Positions 35,968-48,306 of a DNA stretch of 64,000 nt are shown piece after piece; position 1 is the stretch's first letter, and every line of letters starts with the position of its first letter. The notes under the pieces were generated by a model. The model ran no database searches. It saw only the letters and a program-made list of their open reading frames with translations, and had not been told where the DNA came from. Position numbers and translations under genes: made by a program. Source of the DNA: Prosapia bicincta (Eukaryota; Arthropoda; Insecta; Hemiptera; Cercopidae); contig JBAIZL010000007.1 of assembly GCA_036971475.1 (NCBI GenBank), forward strand, positions 35,600,283 through 35,664,282, written 5' to 3'.

Positions 35968-36059
35968 GTTTTGAGAATGGAGTTATTCCGAAAACGCGTC
36001 AACAAAAAAAAAATATTCATTTCGTAACGGAAAGGCATAAAAATGTACTCAAATGTATA
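35968..36059 (+). repeat. Right arm of PLE-type inverted repeat (family D)
   Basis: Reverse-complement match to 31291-31380, including TTGAGAATGGAGTTATTCCG and AATGTACTCAAATGTATA. TTGAGAA, GGA/TCC and GAAAACGCGTC again resemble a degraded hammerhead with a 3-bp stem I (GTT 35968-35970, AAC 36001-36003); one A is inserted relative to the left arm. Confidence 0.6.
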
Positions 36060-36833
36060 GGTTAATTGTTGTTATATTAGTGGTTTACAGATAAGGTTCA
36101 AAGTTGTAACACCAAGTTAAATTATGACAGGTTAAGTTTGATCACAAAAGTTTACAATTTTATTACTGAAGACGAACAAAATACTAAAATTACCCGAAAT
36201 TGCTCCGCCACACTCTTCAAATATGATATTCGTCACATGAGATTCTTTTTAAAATTCAGAACTATTTCATAGCATTTACATTTTTTTATAATTACGATTA
36301 TTCTCATTATAATCCCCACCTAATCCTGTTAAACATTAAGATGTAACAAACAACTTTCACGTTGCCGCGCATGCGCTGAGCTCGTGATTCCCGCATCAGC
36401 TGCTGGCAGAACTAGCTCAGATTATTCTCGCAGCTTTTGTGCACGCTTCAAAATATGTGACGTCACAGTAGATAAGCTTTGATTAATTATCTTAAGATGT
36501 GAAATAAACTTCACCGGTAGTATTATGCGTCATAACTTCAGAAAGTGGTAAACAAGTGTTAAAACGTTATCATGAAGGTGAAAAATTGCGTTATTTTTGA
36601 GTAATAACACAAGCTTATAAAAGTTGTAGGTTAAGCGAGAACTAGATAGGTTCTAGAATTCACAGATTAATTAAATTAACTAAATACTTCGTTATTTTAA
36701 CTGCTTAGAGATTGTACTTTTAGTGAGATTCACTCCAGCCAATAATTCGAAAACAAGAAATCCTTTTCCCCGTCTACTTTACAGACGTGTTCTGCTTAAA
36801 CACTTCCTAAAACCACTAATTAGTGATATTTTT
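36060..36833. other. Non-coding stretch
   Basis: No gene or repeat recognised; a slightly more GC-rich patch at 36360-36480. Confidence 0.5.
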
Positions 36834-36877
36834 CAGCAGACGCGTTTCGTACTAGATAAGTACATTCTTTAATGCTA
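36834..36877 (-). ncRNA. Family C hammerhead ribozyme, decayed core
   Basis: Minus strand: stem I TAGCA (36877-36873) pairs with TGCTG (36838-36834). Stem II GTACT/AGTAC with a TATCT loop is perfect, and GAAACGCGTC (36848-36839) is intact with GTC cleavage triplet. The 5' core reads TTAAAGA instead of CTGANGA (two changes), so activity is probably lost. Stem III is the same minimal two-pair type as family B. Confidence 0.65.
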
Positions 36878-38050
36878 TGAGTCACGGACAAGACTGTTGC
36901 TCAGGTGTGTTATATTAGTGCGAGTTGTTCAGTATTGGTGTTCTGTGGTGTGTTATTGTTCATAGAGTAGTTAACTATGTGTCCGTAGATAAGTACATTC
37001 TTTAATGCTATGAGTCACGGACAAGACTGTTGCTCAGGTGTGTTATATTAGTGCGAGTTGTTCAGTATTGGTGTTCTGTGGTGTGTTATTGTTCATAGAG
37101 TAGTTAACTATGTGTCCGTAGATAAGTACATTCTTTAATGCTATGAGTCACGGACAAGACTGTTGCTCAGGTGTGTTATATTAGTGCGAGTTGTTCAGTA
37201 TTGGTGTTCTGTGGTGTGTTATTGTTCATAGAGTAGTTAACTATGTGTCCGTAGATAAGTACATTCTTTAATGCTATGAGTCACGGACAAGACTGTTGCT
37301 CAGGTGTGTTATATTAGTGCGAGTTGTTCAGTATTGGTGTTCTGTGGTGTGTTATTGTTCATAGAGTAGTTAACTATGTGTCCGTAGATAAGTACATTCT
37401 TTAATGCTATGAGTCACGGACAAGACTGTTGCTCAGGTGTGTTATATTAGTGCGAGTTGTTCAGTATTGGTGTTCTGTGGTGTGTTATTGTTCATAGAGT
37501 AGTTAACTATATGTCCGTAGATAAGTACATTCTTTAATGCTATGAGTCACGGACAAGACTGTTGCTCAGGTGTGTTATATTAGTGCGAGTTGTTCAGTAT
37601 TGGTGTTCTGTGGTGTGTTATTGTTCATAGAGTAGTTAACTATGTGTCCGTAGATAAGTACATTCTTTAATGCTATGAGTCACGGACAAGACTGTTGCTC
37701 AGGTGTGTTATATTAGTGCGAGTTGTTCAGTATTGGTGTTCTGTGGTGTGTTATTGTTCATAGAGTAGTTAACTATGTGTCCGTAGATAAGTACATTATT
37801 TAATGCTATGAGTCACGGACAAGACTGTTGCTCAGGTGTGTTATATTAGTGCGAGTTGTTCAGTATTGGTGTTCTGTGGTGTGTTATTGTTCATAGAGTA
37901 GTTAACTATGTGTCCGTAGATAAGTACATTATTTAATGCTATGAGTCACGGACAAGACTGTTGCTCAGGTGTGTTATATTAGTGCGAGTTGTTCAGTATT
38001 GGTGTTCTGTGGTGTGTTATTGTTCATAGAGTAGTTAACTATGTGTCCGA
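36855..38050. repeat. 133-bp tandem array, 9 copies, starting inside a hammerhead
   Basis: GATAAGTACATTC recurs at 36855, 36988, 37121, 37254, 37387, 37520, 37653, 37786 and 37919; period exactly 133. The left boundary falls in the stem II loop region of the hammerhead at 36834-36877, so every unit carries the 5' half of the ribozyme (stem I strand, core and half of stem II) but not GAAA. Units are almost identical (CATTC/CATTA is the main variant). Confidence 0.96.
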
Positions 38051-38051
38051 A

Positions 38052-38622
38052 TATATTAGATTGTGATTTTATTTTATCTTTAGAATGTATTGTGGATGGT
38101 TTTTGTAGACTATATCTCGTAGCTTTCTGGTGTGTTTAGTTTGTTCATTTTTTTATGTAATGAAGGACTTTTAGATTGGTTTCTTTATTGGTGTTTATGT
38201 GTAGTGTGTTCTGTGTGTGAATTGCGAAGCTTGATTTGGGTTGTGTGATTGTCTTTTATGTGTTCGTTGTATCGTGTTGTGAAGTTCTCTCTATTTGACC
38301 TATGTAGTGACGTTATATGTGATCTTTTTACTTCTATCTCAACGTGTTTGTTCTGGAGTGTTTTTGTATTGTGTAGGTGTTTTTTAGTTGTATTTGATGT
38401 TTTAAATGCTACTTTGTATTTGAATTTGCGGAAGTTATTTTTTTCTGATGCGGTGTATTGGAATGTGTTAATGTTGGGTAATTTTGCATGTGTTTTATTG
38501 TTGTTTTTCTTATGTTATGTGTGTGTTGCTTTTGCGCAAAGTGTTGTCTATCAGGGTGTGTTTGTATCAATTTCTATAGCCTATGTATGTTACTGTGTTG
38601 AGTTCATTTATTTTGTCTTCGT
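38052..38622 (-). pseudogene. PLE GIY-YIG endonuclease and linker remnant
   Basis: Minus-strand reading gives an IGQ motif (about 38310), then ENFTTRYNEHIKDNHTTQIK and HTEHTTHKHQ, followed by KVLHYIKK and KLNTPESYEI. This is the YIGQ, R..EH and catalytic-Glu helix of a PLE endonuclease with two or three frameshifts. Farther right (38330-38620) the linker is AT-rich and weakly readable. The 131-residue open frame on the plus strand (38249-38644) is its antisense and not a gene. Confidence 0.75.
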
Positions 38623-41600
38623 TATTCATGACTATATTGATTAGCCTGTGTATCATAGAGTAGAAGGCGGTATGTTTGTGTTATGATGGGTGGTTGGAAG
38701 TATTCATGACTATATTGATTAGCCTGTGTATCATAGAGTAGAAGGCGGTATGTTTGTGTTATGTTGGGTGGTTGGAAGTATTCATGACTATATTGATTAG
38801 CCTGTGTATCATAGAGTAGAAGGCGGTATGTTTGTGTTATGTTGGGTGGTTGGAAGTATTCATGACTATATTGATTAGCCTGTGTATCATAGAGTAGAAG
38901 GCGGTATGTTTGTGTTATGTTGGGTGGTTGGAAGTATTCATGACTATATTGATTAGCCTGTGTATCATAGAGTAGAAGGCGGTATGTTTGTGTTATGTTG
39001 GGTGGTTGGAAGTATTCATGACTATATTGATTAGCCTGTGTATCATAGAGTAGAAGGCGGTATGTTTGTGTTATGTTGGGTGGTTGGAAGTATTCATGAC
39101 TATATTGATTAGCCTGTGTATCATAGAGTAGAAGGCGGTATGTTTGTGTTATGTTGGGTGGTTGGAAGTATTCATGACTATATTGATTAGCCTGTGTATC
39201 ATAGAGTAGAAGGCGGTATGTTTGTGTTATGTTGGGTGGTTGGAAGTATTCATGACTATATTGATTAGCCTGTGTATCATAGAGTAGAAGGCGGTATGTT
39301 TGTGTTATGTTGGGTGGTTGGAAGTATTCATGACTATATTGATTAGCCTGTGTATCATAGAGTAGAAGGCGGTATGTTTGTGTTATGTTGGGTGGTTGGA
39401 AGTATTCATGACTATATTGATTAGCCTGTGTATCATAGAGTAGAAGGCGGTATGTTTGTGTTATGTTGGGTGGTTGGAAGTATTCATGACTATATTGATT
39501 AGCCTGTGTATCATAGAGTAGAAGGCGGTATGTTTGTGTTATGTTGGGTGGTTGGAAGTATTCATGACTATATTGATTAGCCTGTGTATCATAGAGTAGA
39601 AGGCGGTATGTTTGTGTTATGTTGGGTGGTTGGAAGTATTCATGACTATATTGATTAGCCTGTGTATCATAGAGTAGAAGGCGGTATGTTTGTGTTATGT
39701 TGGGTGGTTGGAAGTATTCATGACTATATTGATTAGCCTGTGTATCATAGAGTAGAAGGCGGTATGTTTGTGTTATGTTGGGTGGTTGGAAGTATTCATG
39801 ACTATATTGATTAGCCTGTGTATCATAGAGTAGAAGGCGGTATGTTTGTGTTATGTTGGGTGGTTGGAAGTATTCATGACTATATTGATTAGCCTGTGTA
39901 TCATAGAGTAGAAGGCGGTATGTTTGTGTTATGTTGGGTGGTTGGAAGTATTCATGACTATATTGATTAGCCTGTGTATCATAGAGTAGAAGGCGGTATG
40001 TTTGTGTTATGTTGGGTGGTTGGAAGTATTCATGACTATATTGATTAGCCTGTGTATCATAGAGTAGAAGGCGGTATGTTTGTGTTATGTTGGGTGGTTG
40101 GAAGTATTCATGACTATATTGATTAGCCTGTGTATCATAGAGTAGAAGGCGGTATGTTTGTGTTATGTTGGGTGGTTGGAAGTATTCATGACTATATTGA
40201 TTAGCCTGTGTATCATAGAGTAGAAGGCGGTATGTTTGTGTTATGTTGGGTGGTTGGAAGTATTCATGACTATATTGATTAGCCTGTGTATCATAGAGTA
40301 GAAGGCGGTATGTTTGTGTTATGTTGGGTGGTTGGAAGTATTCATGGCTATATTGATTAGCCTGTGTATCATAGAGTAGAAGGCGGTATGTTTGTGTTAT
40401 GTTGGGTGGTTGGAAGTATTCATGGCTATATTGATTAGCCTGTGTATCATAGAGTAGAAGGCGGTATGTTTGTGTTATGTTGGGTGGTTGGAAGTATTCA
40501 TGGCTATATTGATTAGCCTGTGTATCATAGAGTAGAAGGCGGTATGTTTGTGTTATGTTGGGTGGTTGGAAGTATTCATGACTATATTGATTAGCCTGTG
40601 TATCATAGAGTAGAAGGCGGTATGTTTGTGTTATGTTGGGTGGTTGGAAGTATTCATGACTATATTGATTAGCCTGTGTATCATAGAGTAGAAGGCGGTA
40701 TGTTTGTGTTATGTTGGGTGGTTGGAAGTATTCATGACTATATTGATTAGCCTGTGTATCATAGAGTAGAAGGCGGTATGTTTGTGTTATGTTGGGTGGT
40801 TGGAAGTATTCATGACTATATTGATTAGCCTGTGTATCATAGAGTAGAAGGCGGTATGTTTGTGTTATGTTGGGTGGTTGGAAGTATTCATGACTATATT
40901 GATTAGCCTGTGTATCATAGAGTAGAAGGCGGTATGTTTGTGTTATGTTGGGTGGTTGGAAGTATTCATGACTATATTGATTAGCCTGTGTATCATAGAG
41001 TAGAAGGCGGTATGTTTGTGTTATGTTGGGTGGTTGGAAGTATTCATGACTATATTGATTAGCCTGTGTATCATAGAGTAGAAGGCGGTATGTTTGTGTT
41101 ATGTTGGGTGGTTGGAAGTATTCATGACTATATTGATTAGCCTGTGTATCATAGAGTAGAAGGCGGTATGTTTGTGTTATGTTGGGTGGTTGGAAGTATT
41201 CATGACTATATTGATTAGCCTGTGTATCATAGAGTAGAAGGCGGTATGTTTGTGTTATGTTGGGTGGTTGGAAGTATTCATGACTATATTGATTAGCCTG
41301 TGTATCATAGAGTAGAAGGCGGTATGTTTGTGTTATGTTGGGTGGTTGGAAGTATTCATGACTATATTGATTAGCCTGTGTATCATAGAGTAGAAGGCGG
41401 TATGTTTGTGTTATGTTGGGTGGTTGGAAGTATTCATGACTATATTGATTAGCCTGTGTATCATAGAGTAGAAGGCGGTATGTTTGTGTTATGTTGCGTG
41501 GTTGGAAGTATTCATGACTATATTGATTAGCCTGTGTATCATAGAGTAGAAGGCGGTATGTTTGTGTTATGTTGGGTGGTTGGAAGTATTCATGACTATA

Positions 41601-44600
41601 TTGATTAGCCTGTGTATCATAGAGTAGAAGGCGGTATGTTTGTGTTATGTTGCGTGGTTGGAAGTATTCATGACTATATTGATTAGCCTGTGTATCATAG
41701 AGTAGAAGGCGGTATGTTTGTGTTATGTTGGGTGGTTGGAAGTATTCATGACTATATTGATTAGCCTGTGTATCATAGAGTAGAAGGCGGTATGTTTGTG
41801 TTATGTTGGGTGGTTGGAAGTATTCATGACTATATTGATTAGCCTGTGTATCATAGAGTAGAAGGCGGTATGTTTGTGTTATGTTGGGTGGTTGGAAGTA
41901 TTCATGACTATATTGATTAGCCTGTGTATCATAGAGTAGAAGGCGGTATGTTTGTGTTATGTTGGGTGGTTGGAAGTATTCATGACTATATTGATTAGCC
42001 TGTGTATCATAGAGTAGAAGGCGGTATGTTTGTGTTATGTTGGGTGGTTGGAAGTATTCATGACTATATTGATTAGCCTGTGTATCATAGAGTAGAAGGC
42101 GGTATGTTTGTGTTATGTTGGGTGGTTGGAAGTATTCATGACTATATTGATTAGCCTGTGTATCATAGAGTAGAAGGCGGTATGTTTGTGTTATGTTGGG
42201 TGGTTGGAAGTATTCATGACTATATTGATTAGCCTGTGTATCATAGAGTAGAAGGCGGTATGTTTGTGTTATGTTGGGTGGTTGGAAGTATTCATGACTA
42301 TATTGATTAGCCTGTGTATCATAGAGTAGAAGGCGGTATGTTTGTGTTATGTTGGGTGGTTGGAAGTATTCATGACTATATTGATTAGCCTGTGTATCAT
42401 AGAGTAGAAGGCGGTATGTTTGTGTTATGTTGGGTGGTTGGAAGTATTCATGACTATATTGATTAGCCTGTGTATCATAGAGTAGAAGGCGGTATGTTTG
42501 TGTTATGTTGGGTGGTTGGAAGTATTCATGACTATATTGATTAGCCTGTGTATCATAGAGTAGAAGGCGGTATGTTTGTGTTATGTTGGGTGGTTGGAAG
42601 TATTCATGACTATATTGATTAGCCTGTGTATCATAGAGTAGAAGGCGGTATGTTTGTGTTATGTTGGGTAGTTGGAAGTATTCATGACTATATTGATTAG
42701 CCTGTGTATCATAGAGTAGAAGGCGGTATGTTTGTGTTATGTTGGGTGGTTGGAAGTATTCATGACTATATTGATTAGCCTGTGTATCATAGAGTAGAAG
42801 GCGGTATGTTTGTGTTATGTTGGGTGGTTGGAAGTATTCATGACTATATTGATTAGCCTGTGTATCATAGAGTAGAAGGCGGTATGTTTGTGTTATGTTG
42901 GGTGGTTGGAAGTATTCATGACTATATTGATTAGCCTGTGTATCATAGAGTAGAAGGCGGTATGTTTGTGTTATGTTGGGTGGTTGGAAGTATTCATGAC
43001 TATATTGATTAGCCTGTGTATCATAGAGTAGAAGGCGGTATGTTTGTGTTATGTTGGGTGGTTGGAAGTATTCATGACTATATTGATTAGCCTGTGTATC
43101 ATAGAGTAGAAGGCGGTATGTTTGTGTTATGTTGGGTGGTTGGAAGTATTCATGACTATATTGATTAGCCTGTGTATCATAGAGTAGAAGGCGGTATGTT
43201 TGTGTTATGTTGGGTGGTTGGAAGTATTCATGACTATATTGATTAGCCTGTGTATCATAGAGTAGAAGGCGGTATGTTTGTGTTATGTTGGGTGGTTGGA
43301 AGTATTCATGACTATATTGATTAGCCTGTGTATCATAGAGTAGAAGGCGGTATGTTTGTGTTATGTAGGGTGGTTGGAAGTATTCATGACTATATTGATT
43401 AGCCTGTGTATCATAGAGTAGAAGGCGGTATGTTTGTGTTATGTTGGGTGGTTGGAAGTATTCATGACTATATTGATTAGCCTGTGTATCATAGAGTAGA
43501 AGGCGGTATGTTTGTGTTATGTTGGGTGGTTGGAAGTATTCATGACTATATTGATTAGCCTGTGTATCATAGAGTAGAAGGCGGTATGTTTGTGTTATGT
43601 TGGGTGGTTGGAAGTATTCATGACTATATTGATTAGCCTGTGTATCATAGAGTAGAAGGCGGTATGTTTGTGTTATGTTGGGTGGTTGGAAGTATTCATG
43701 ACTATATTGATTAGCCTGTGTATCATAGAGTAGAAGGCGGTATGTTTGTGCTATGTTGGGTGGTTGGAAGTATTCATGACTATATTGATTAGCCTGTGTA
43801 TCATAGAGTAGAAGGCGGTATGTTTGTGTTATGTTGGGTGGTTGGAAGTATTCATGACTATATTGATTAGCCTGTGTATCATAGAGTAGAAGGCGGTATG
43901 TTTGTGCTATGTTGGGTGGTTGGAAGTATTCATGACTATATTGATTAGCCTGTGTATCATAGAGTACAAGGCGGTATGTTTGTGTTATGTTAGGTGGTTG
44001 GAAGTATTCATGACTATATTGATTAGCCTGTGTATCATAGAGTAGAAGGCGGTATGTTTGTGTTATGTTGGGTGGTTGGAAGTATTCATGACTATATTGA
44101 TTAGCCTGTGTATCATAGAGTACAAGGCGGTATGTTTGTGTTATGTTGGGTGGTTGGAAGTATTCATGACTATATTGATTAGCCTGTGTATCATAGAGTA
44201 CAAGGCGGTATGTTTGTGTTATGTTGGGTGGCTGGAAGTATTCATGACTATATTGATTAGCCTGTGTATCATAGAGTAGAAGGCGGTATGTTTGTGTTAT
44301 GTTGGGTGGCTGGAAGTATTCATGACTATATTGATTAGCCTGTGTATCATAGAGTAGAAGGCGGTATGTTTGTGTTATGTTGGGTGGTTGGAAGTATTCA
44401 TGACTATATTGATTAGCCTGTGTATCATAGAGTAGAAGGCGGTATGTTTGTGTTATGTTGGGTGGTTGGAAGTATTCATGACTATATTGATTAGCCTGTG
44501 TATCATAGAGTAGAAGGCGGTATGTTTGTGTTATGTTGGGTGGTTGGAAGTATTCATGACTATATTGATTAGCCTGTGTATCATAGAGTAGAAGGCGGTA

Positions 44601-46422
44601 TGTTTGTGTTATGTTGGGTGGTTGGAAGTATTCATGACTATATTGATTAGCCTGTGTATCATAGAGTAGAAGGCGGTATGTTTGTGTTATGTTGGGTGGT
44701 TGGAAGTATTCATGACTATATTGATTAGCCTGTGTATCATAGAGTAGAAGGCGGTATGTTTGTGTTATGTTGGGTGGTTGGAAGTATTCATGACTATATT
44801 GATTAGCCTGTGTATCATAGAGTAGAAGGCGGTATGTTTGTGTTATGTTGGGTGGTTGGAAGTATTCATGACTATATTGATTAGCCTGTGTATCATAGAG
44901 TAGAAGGCGGTATGTTTGTGTTATGTTGGGTGGTTGGAAGTATTCATGACTATATTGATTAGCCTGTGTATCATAGAGTAGAAGGCGGTATGTTTGTGTT
45001 ATGTTGGGTGGTTGGAAGTATTCATGACTATATTGATTAGCCTGTGTATCATAGAGTAGAAGGCGGTATGTTTGTGTTATGTTGGGTGGTTGGAAGTATT
45101 CATGACTATATTGATTAGCCTGTGTATCATAGAGTAGAAGGCGGTATGTTTGTGTTATGTTGGGTGGTTGGAAGTATTCATGACTATATTGATTAGCCTG
45201 TGTATCATAGAGTAGAAGGCGGTATGTTTGTGTTATGTTGGGTGGTTGGAAGTATTCATGACTATATTGATTAGCCTGTGTATCATAGAGTAGAAGGCGG
45301 TATGTTTGTGTTATGTTGGGTGGTTGGAAGTATTCATGACTATATTGATTAGCCTGTGTATCATAGAGTAGAAGGCGGTATGTTTGTGTTATGTTGGGTG
45401 GTTGGAAGTATTCATGACTATATTGATTAGCCTGTGTATCATAGAGTAGAAGGCGGTATGTTTGTGTTATGTTGGGTGGTTGGAAGTATTCATGACTATA
45501 TTGATTAGCCTGTGTATCATAGAGTAGAAGGCGGTATGTTTGTGTTATGTTGGGTGGTTGGAAGTATTCATGACTATATTGATTAGCCTGTGTATCATAG
45601 AGTAGAAGGCGGTATGTTTGTGTTATGTTGGGTGGTTGGAAGTATTCATGACTATATTGATTAGCCTGTGTATCATAGAGTAGAAGGCGGTATGTTTGTG
45701 TTATGTTGGGTGGTTGGAAGTATTCATGACTATATTGATTAGCCTGTGTATCATAGAGTAGAAGGCGGTATGTTTGTGTTATGTTGGGTGGTTGGAAGTA
45801 TTCATGACTATATTGATTAGCCTGTGTATCATAGAGTAGAAGGCGGTATGTTTGTGTTATGTTGGGTGGTTGGAAGTATTCATGACTATATTGATTAGCC
45901 TGTGTATCATAGAGTAGAAGGCGGTATGTTTGTGTTATGTTGGGTGGTTGGAAGTATTCATGACTATATTGATTAGCCTGTGTATCATAGAGTAGAAGGC
46001 GGTATGTTTGTGTTATGTTGGGTGGTTGGAAGTATTCATGACTATATTGATTAGCCTGTGTATCATAGAGTAGAAGGCGGTATGTTTGTGTTATGTTGGG
46101 TGGTTGGAAGTATTCATGACTATATTGATTAGCCTGTGTATCATAGAGTAGAAGGCGGTATGTTTGTGTTATGTTGGGTGGTTGGAAGTATTCATGACTA
46201 TATTGATTAGCCTGTGTATCATAGAGTACAAGGCGGTATGTTTGTGTTATGTTGGGTGGTTGGAAGTATTCATGACTATATTGATTAGCCTGTGTATCAT
46301 AGAGTACAAGGCGGTATGTTTGTGTTATGTTGGGTGGTTGGAAGTATTCATGACTATATTGATTAGCCTGTGTATCATAGAGTAGAAGGCGGTATGTTTG
46401 TGTTATGTTGGGTGGTTGGAAG
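38623..46422 (-). repeat. Exact 100 x 78-bp array made from PLE coding sequence
   Basis: TATTCATGAC begins at 38623 and recurs every 78 bp to 46345; (46345-38623)/78 is 99, giving 100 units with no net indel over 7800 bp. Variants are rare single-base changes (GACTAT/GGCTAT, GTAGAAG/GTACAAG, TTGGG/TTGCG). On the minus strand the unit encodes the conserved Penelope block SNHP..HKHTAFYSMIHRL with one TAA per unit in that frame. Another minus-strand frame has no stop (see finding). Confidence 0.98.
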
Positions 46423-46650
46423 TATTGTGTAAAACTCTGTCAGCGATGTTGGGCTTTCTGAATATTTTAAGTGTTTTTGTTGTTTTCTTTAGTTACTGTG
46501 CGATCTATGTAGTTGATGCCGTTCTGTTGTTTCGTTTCGAGTGATGAGTTTATGATATTATTTAATTTGTTTATGTTTTGTGGAATTTGTCTTTTGTTGC
46601 CTTTGTATAGGATTAAGATATCATATTAATGTAAATTTTAAAAATATTCT
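46423..46650 (-). pseudogene. PLE reverse transcriptase fragment beginning at motif C
   Basis: Minus strand reads YDILILYKGN (motif C, with one Asp of the catalytic pair replaced), then NINKLNNIINSSLETKQQN, INYIDRTVTKENNKNT and, after a shift, a DRVLHNTSNHP block leading into the array. These match the region after the YVDD motif in Penelope reverse transcriptases. The copy is truncated at the catalytic motif. Confidence 0.82.
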
Positions 46651-48256
46651 GTGATGTACAACACAAACACTACAAATCTAGGCTCCTTGTAATTCGGTTT
46701 GGAAATGACACACGGCAGTATTTCTTCGAACTACTGTTATATACGGCCTTAGAATGTCACCATAAATCCTCCCGTTGTGAATAGTGCCAGGTATTAGGTG
46801 AATAGTATAGAGTGCTTGATCGTCCCAGGAAACTTACTGGAAACTAGGGACAAGGCGGTTGAATAGATCATGTAAGTGTAGCAATTGTTTGCTCACTATT
46901 TGAAATGAAGACTTAATTAATGAAAAATATGAAATTTGAGATCTAAAAATTTTGAAAAAACTAATGAAGGTGGTACTGTACGAAAGATAGAGAGTTATTT
47001 CTGTTGTATAGTCGTAGAGAATAGTGTTTATTCCTATAAGAATATTTTAAAAGAGTCCAAGACACGTATTAGTAGCTCTTGGCTTATGAACAATAACCTA
47101 AACAGACAGAAATCGAAAAGCCTTGTTAACTTAAGCTTCTCAGTCATATTACTGAATTATTTTCAAATTCACGCCAATTTCATACCATAATAATATCGCA
47201 TCAACTGGACCACTTCTCACCATCTGAATAAAGTTCAGACTGTTTCACGGCAACTACAAAACAATAGACCAGGTCTTTAACACTTCTTACTAGACATCCA
47301 ACATGGTGACATATTACATCACTGTATGCCAACTAAGAGTATTCAGATCATATTTTATCAAGGCAGTTCCTAACGTCTAACATTTTCGTGTGAGAATGAT
47401 CATCACTCTTTTAATAGCTCTTCATCATCTTATTATTTGCTGATACAGATTTTCGCTCTAGATCTGTCTGCGAAACCGAATGCCTAGATAGGTAAGAAAC
47501 CTTCTCCTTCTTTCTTTTGTTGAGGTTTTAAGGCGATCAGCTATTATGATTATTATAGCCTAAGAAGGTCATGATTCCTTGGCACTGGTAATAAGGGAAA
47601 ATTAAGCCTCCGCTTAGGAAGGGAGGCTCACCTAAAGTAGACCTGCTTTCAACCGGGGTGGGGATTACAAGACCTGTTTTATACAATATGGCTTCCTCTT
47701 TATAGCTGGTTACACGTAACCTGGCGCGTAATCCATCGACAGAAAACCTGTACTAGCCATATTAAAAAACATTAGTTTTTGTAATGCGTGTTGCATCAAA
47801 GGCTATCGCTAAAAATTTGCAGGCGTTGCGGTCGTTTATAAAACTGATATAAGTGAATTTGTTCAAAACTTTATGCAAATGATTTAGTTAAAGTGACAAA
47901 TCAAATCAAATAGCATTTATAGTGGCTTTTTGGTCTTGTCAAATATACATTATTTTAATATATATACTATACCTCATATTAAAATGTATGTGGAACGACA
48001 ATGTCTGCTTTACGAGTAGAACCGCTTCAAGAATCTTCCTAGATAGGGGTGGCATTGGTATACAAAAGTACAAGCACGTTCCGTTATTCTTGGAAAGGTA
48101 AAGTATCATGGCTCGCCTATGAAGAGTGTTTGGATTAGAATTTACTAACAAAATACAATATCAAGAGCACAGTGGTGCAATATATTACAATTAAAATATT
48201 GGAAAGAACCCCAATACCACAAAAATAATAACAAATGATACACGTTAGTTAAGATT
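46651..48256. other. Non-coding stretch
   Basis: Open frames (for example 46936-47190 plus, 47939-48151 minus) are short and motif-free. No array. Confidence 0.5.
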
Positions 48257-48306
48257 AAACCCTTATGTACATTTCGATGACCATGTCAACATCATCAATG
48301 GGTCTT
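48257..48306 (-). ncRNA. Possible decayed hammerhead (family E)
   Basis: Minus strand: AGACCC (48305-48300) can pair with GGGTTT (48262-48257) after an A.A mismatch; TTGATGA (C3 changed), stem II TGAC/GTCA with an ATG loop, GAAA (48275-48272), palindromic ATGTACAT and a TA cleavage step. A flanking inverted repeat (GTCTTATTACAATCTA and a partner near 48380-48407) supports a PLE terminus. Confidence 0.4.

Larger units (their letters stand above)
36834..46650 (-). mobile_element. Penelope-like element expanded to about 9.8 kb by internal arrays
   Basis: Minus-strand order: reverse transcriptase fragment starting at motif C (46650-46423), a 100-copy 78-bp array made from the next conserved block, endonuclease remnant (38622-38052), a 9-copy 133-bp array, and a terminal hammerhead remnant (36877-36834). 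Without the arrays the element would be roughly 0.9 kb. It is a different family from the 31-34 kb copy, judged by its hammerhead and protein sequence. Confidence 0.85.

Noticed and set aside
38249..38644. 131-residue plus-strand open frame as a membrane protein
   Set aside because: It is the antisense of Penelope endonuclease/linker sequence; hydrophobic look comes from the T-rich complement of an A-rich gene.
44058..46385. 73-residue plus-strand frames of repeated CYVGWLEVF type
   Set aside because: They open only where GTAGAAG has mutated to GTACAAG in the 78-bp array; chance frames.
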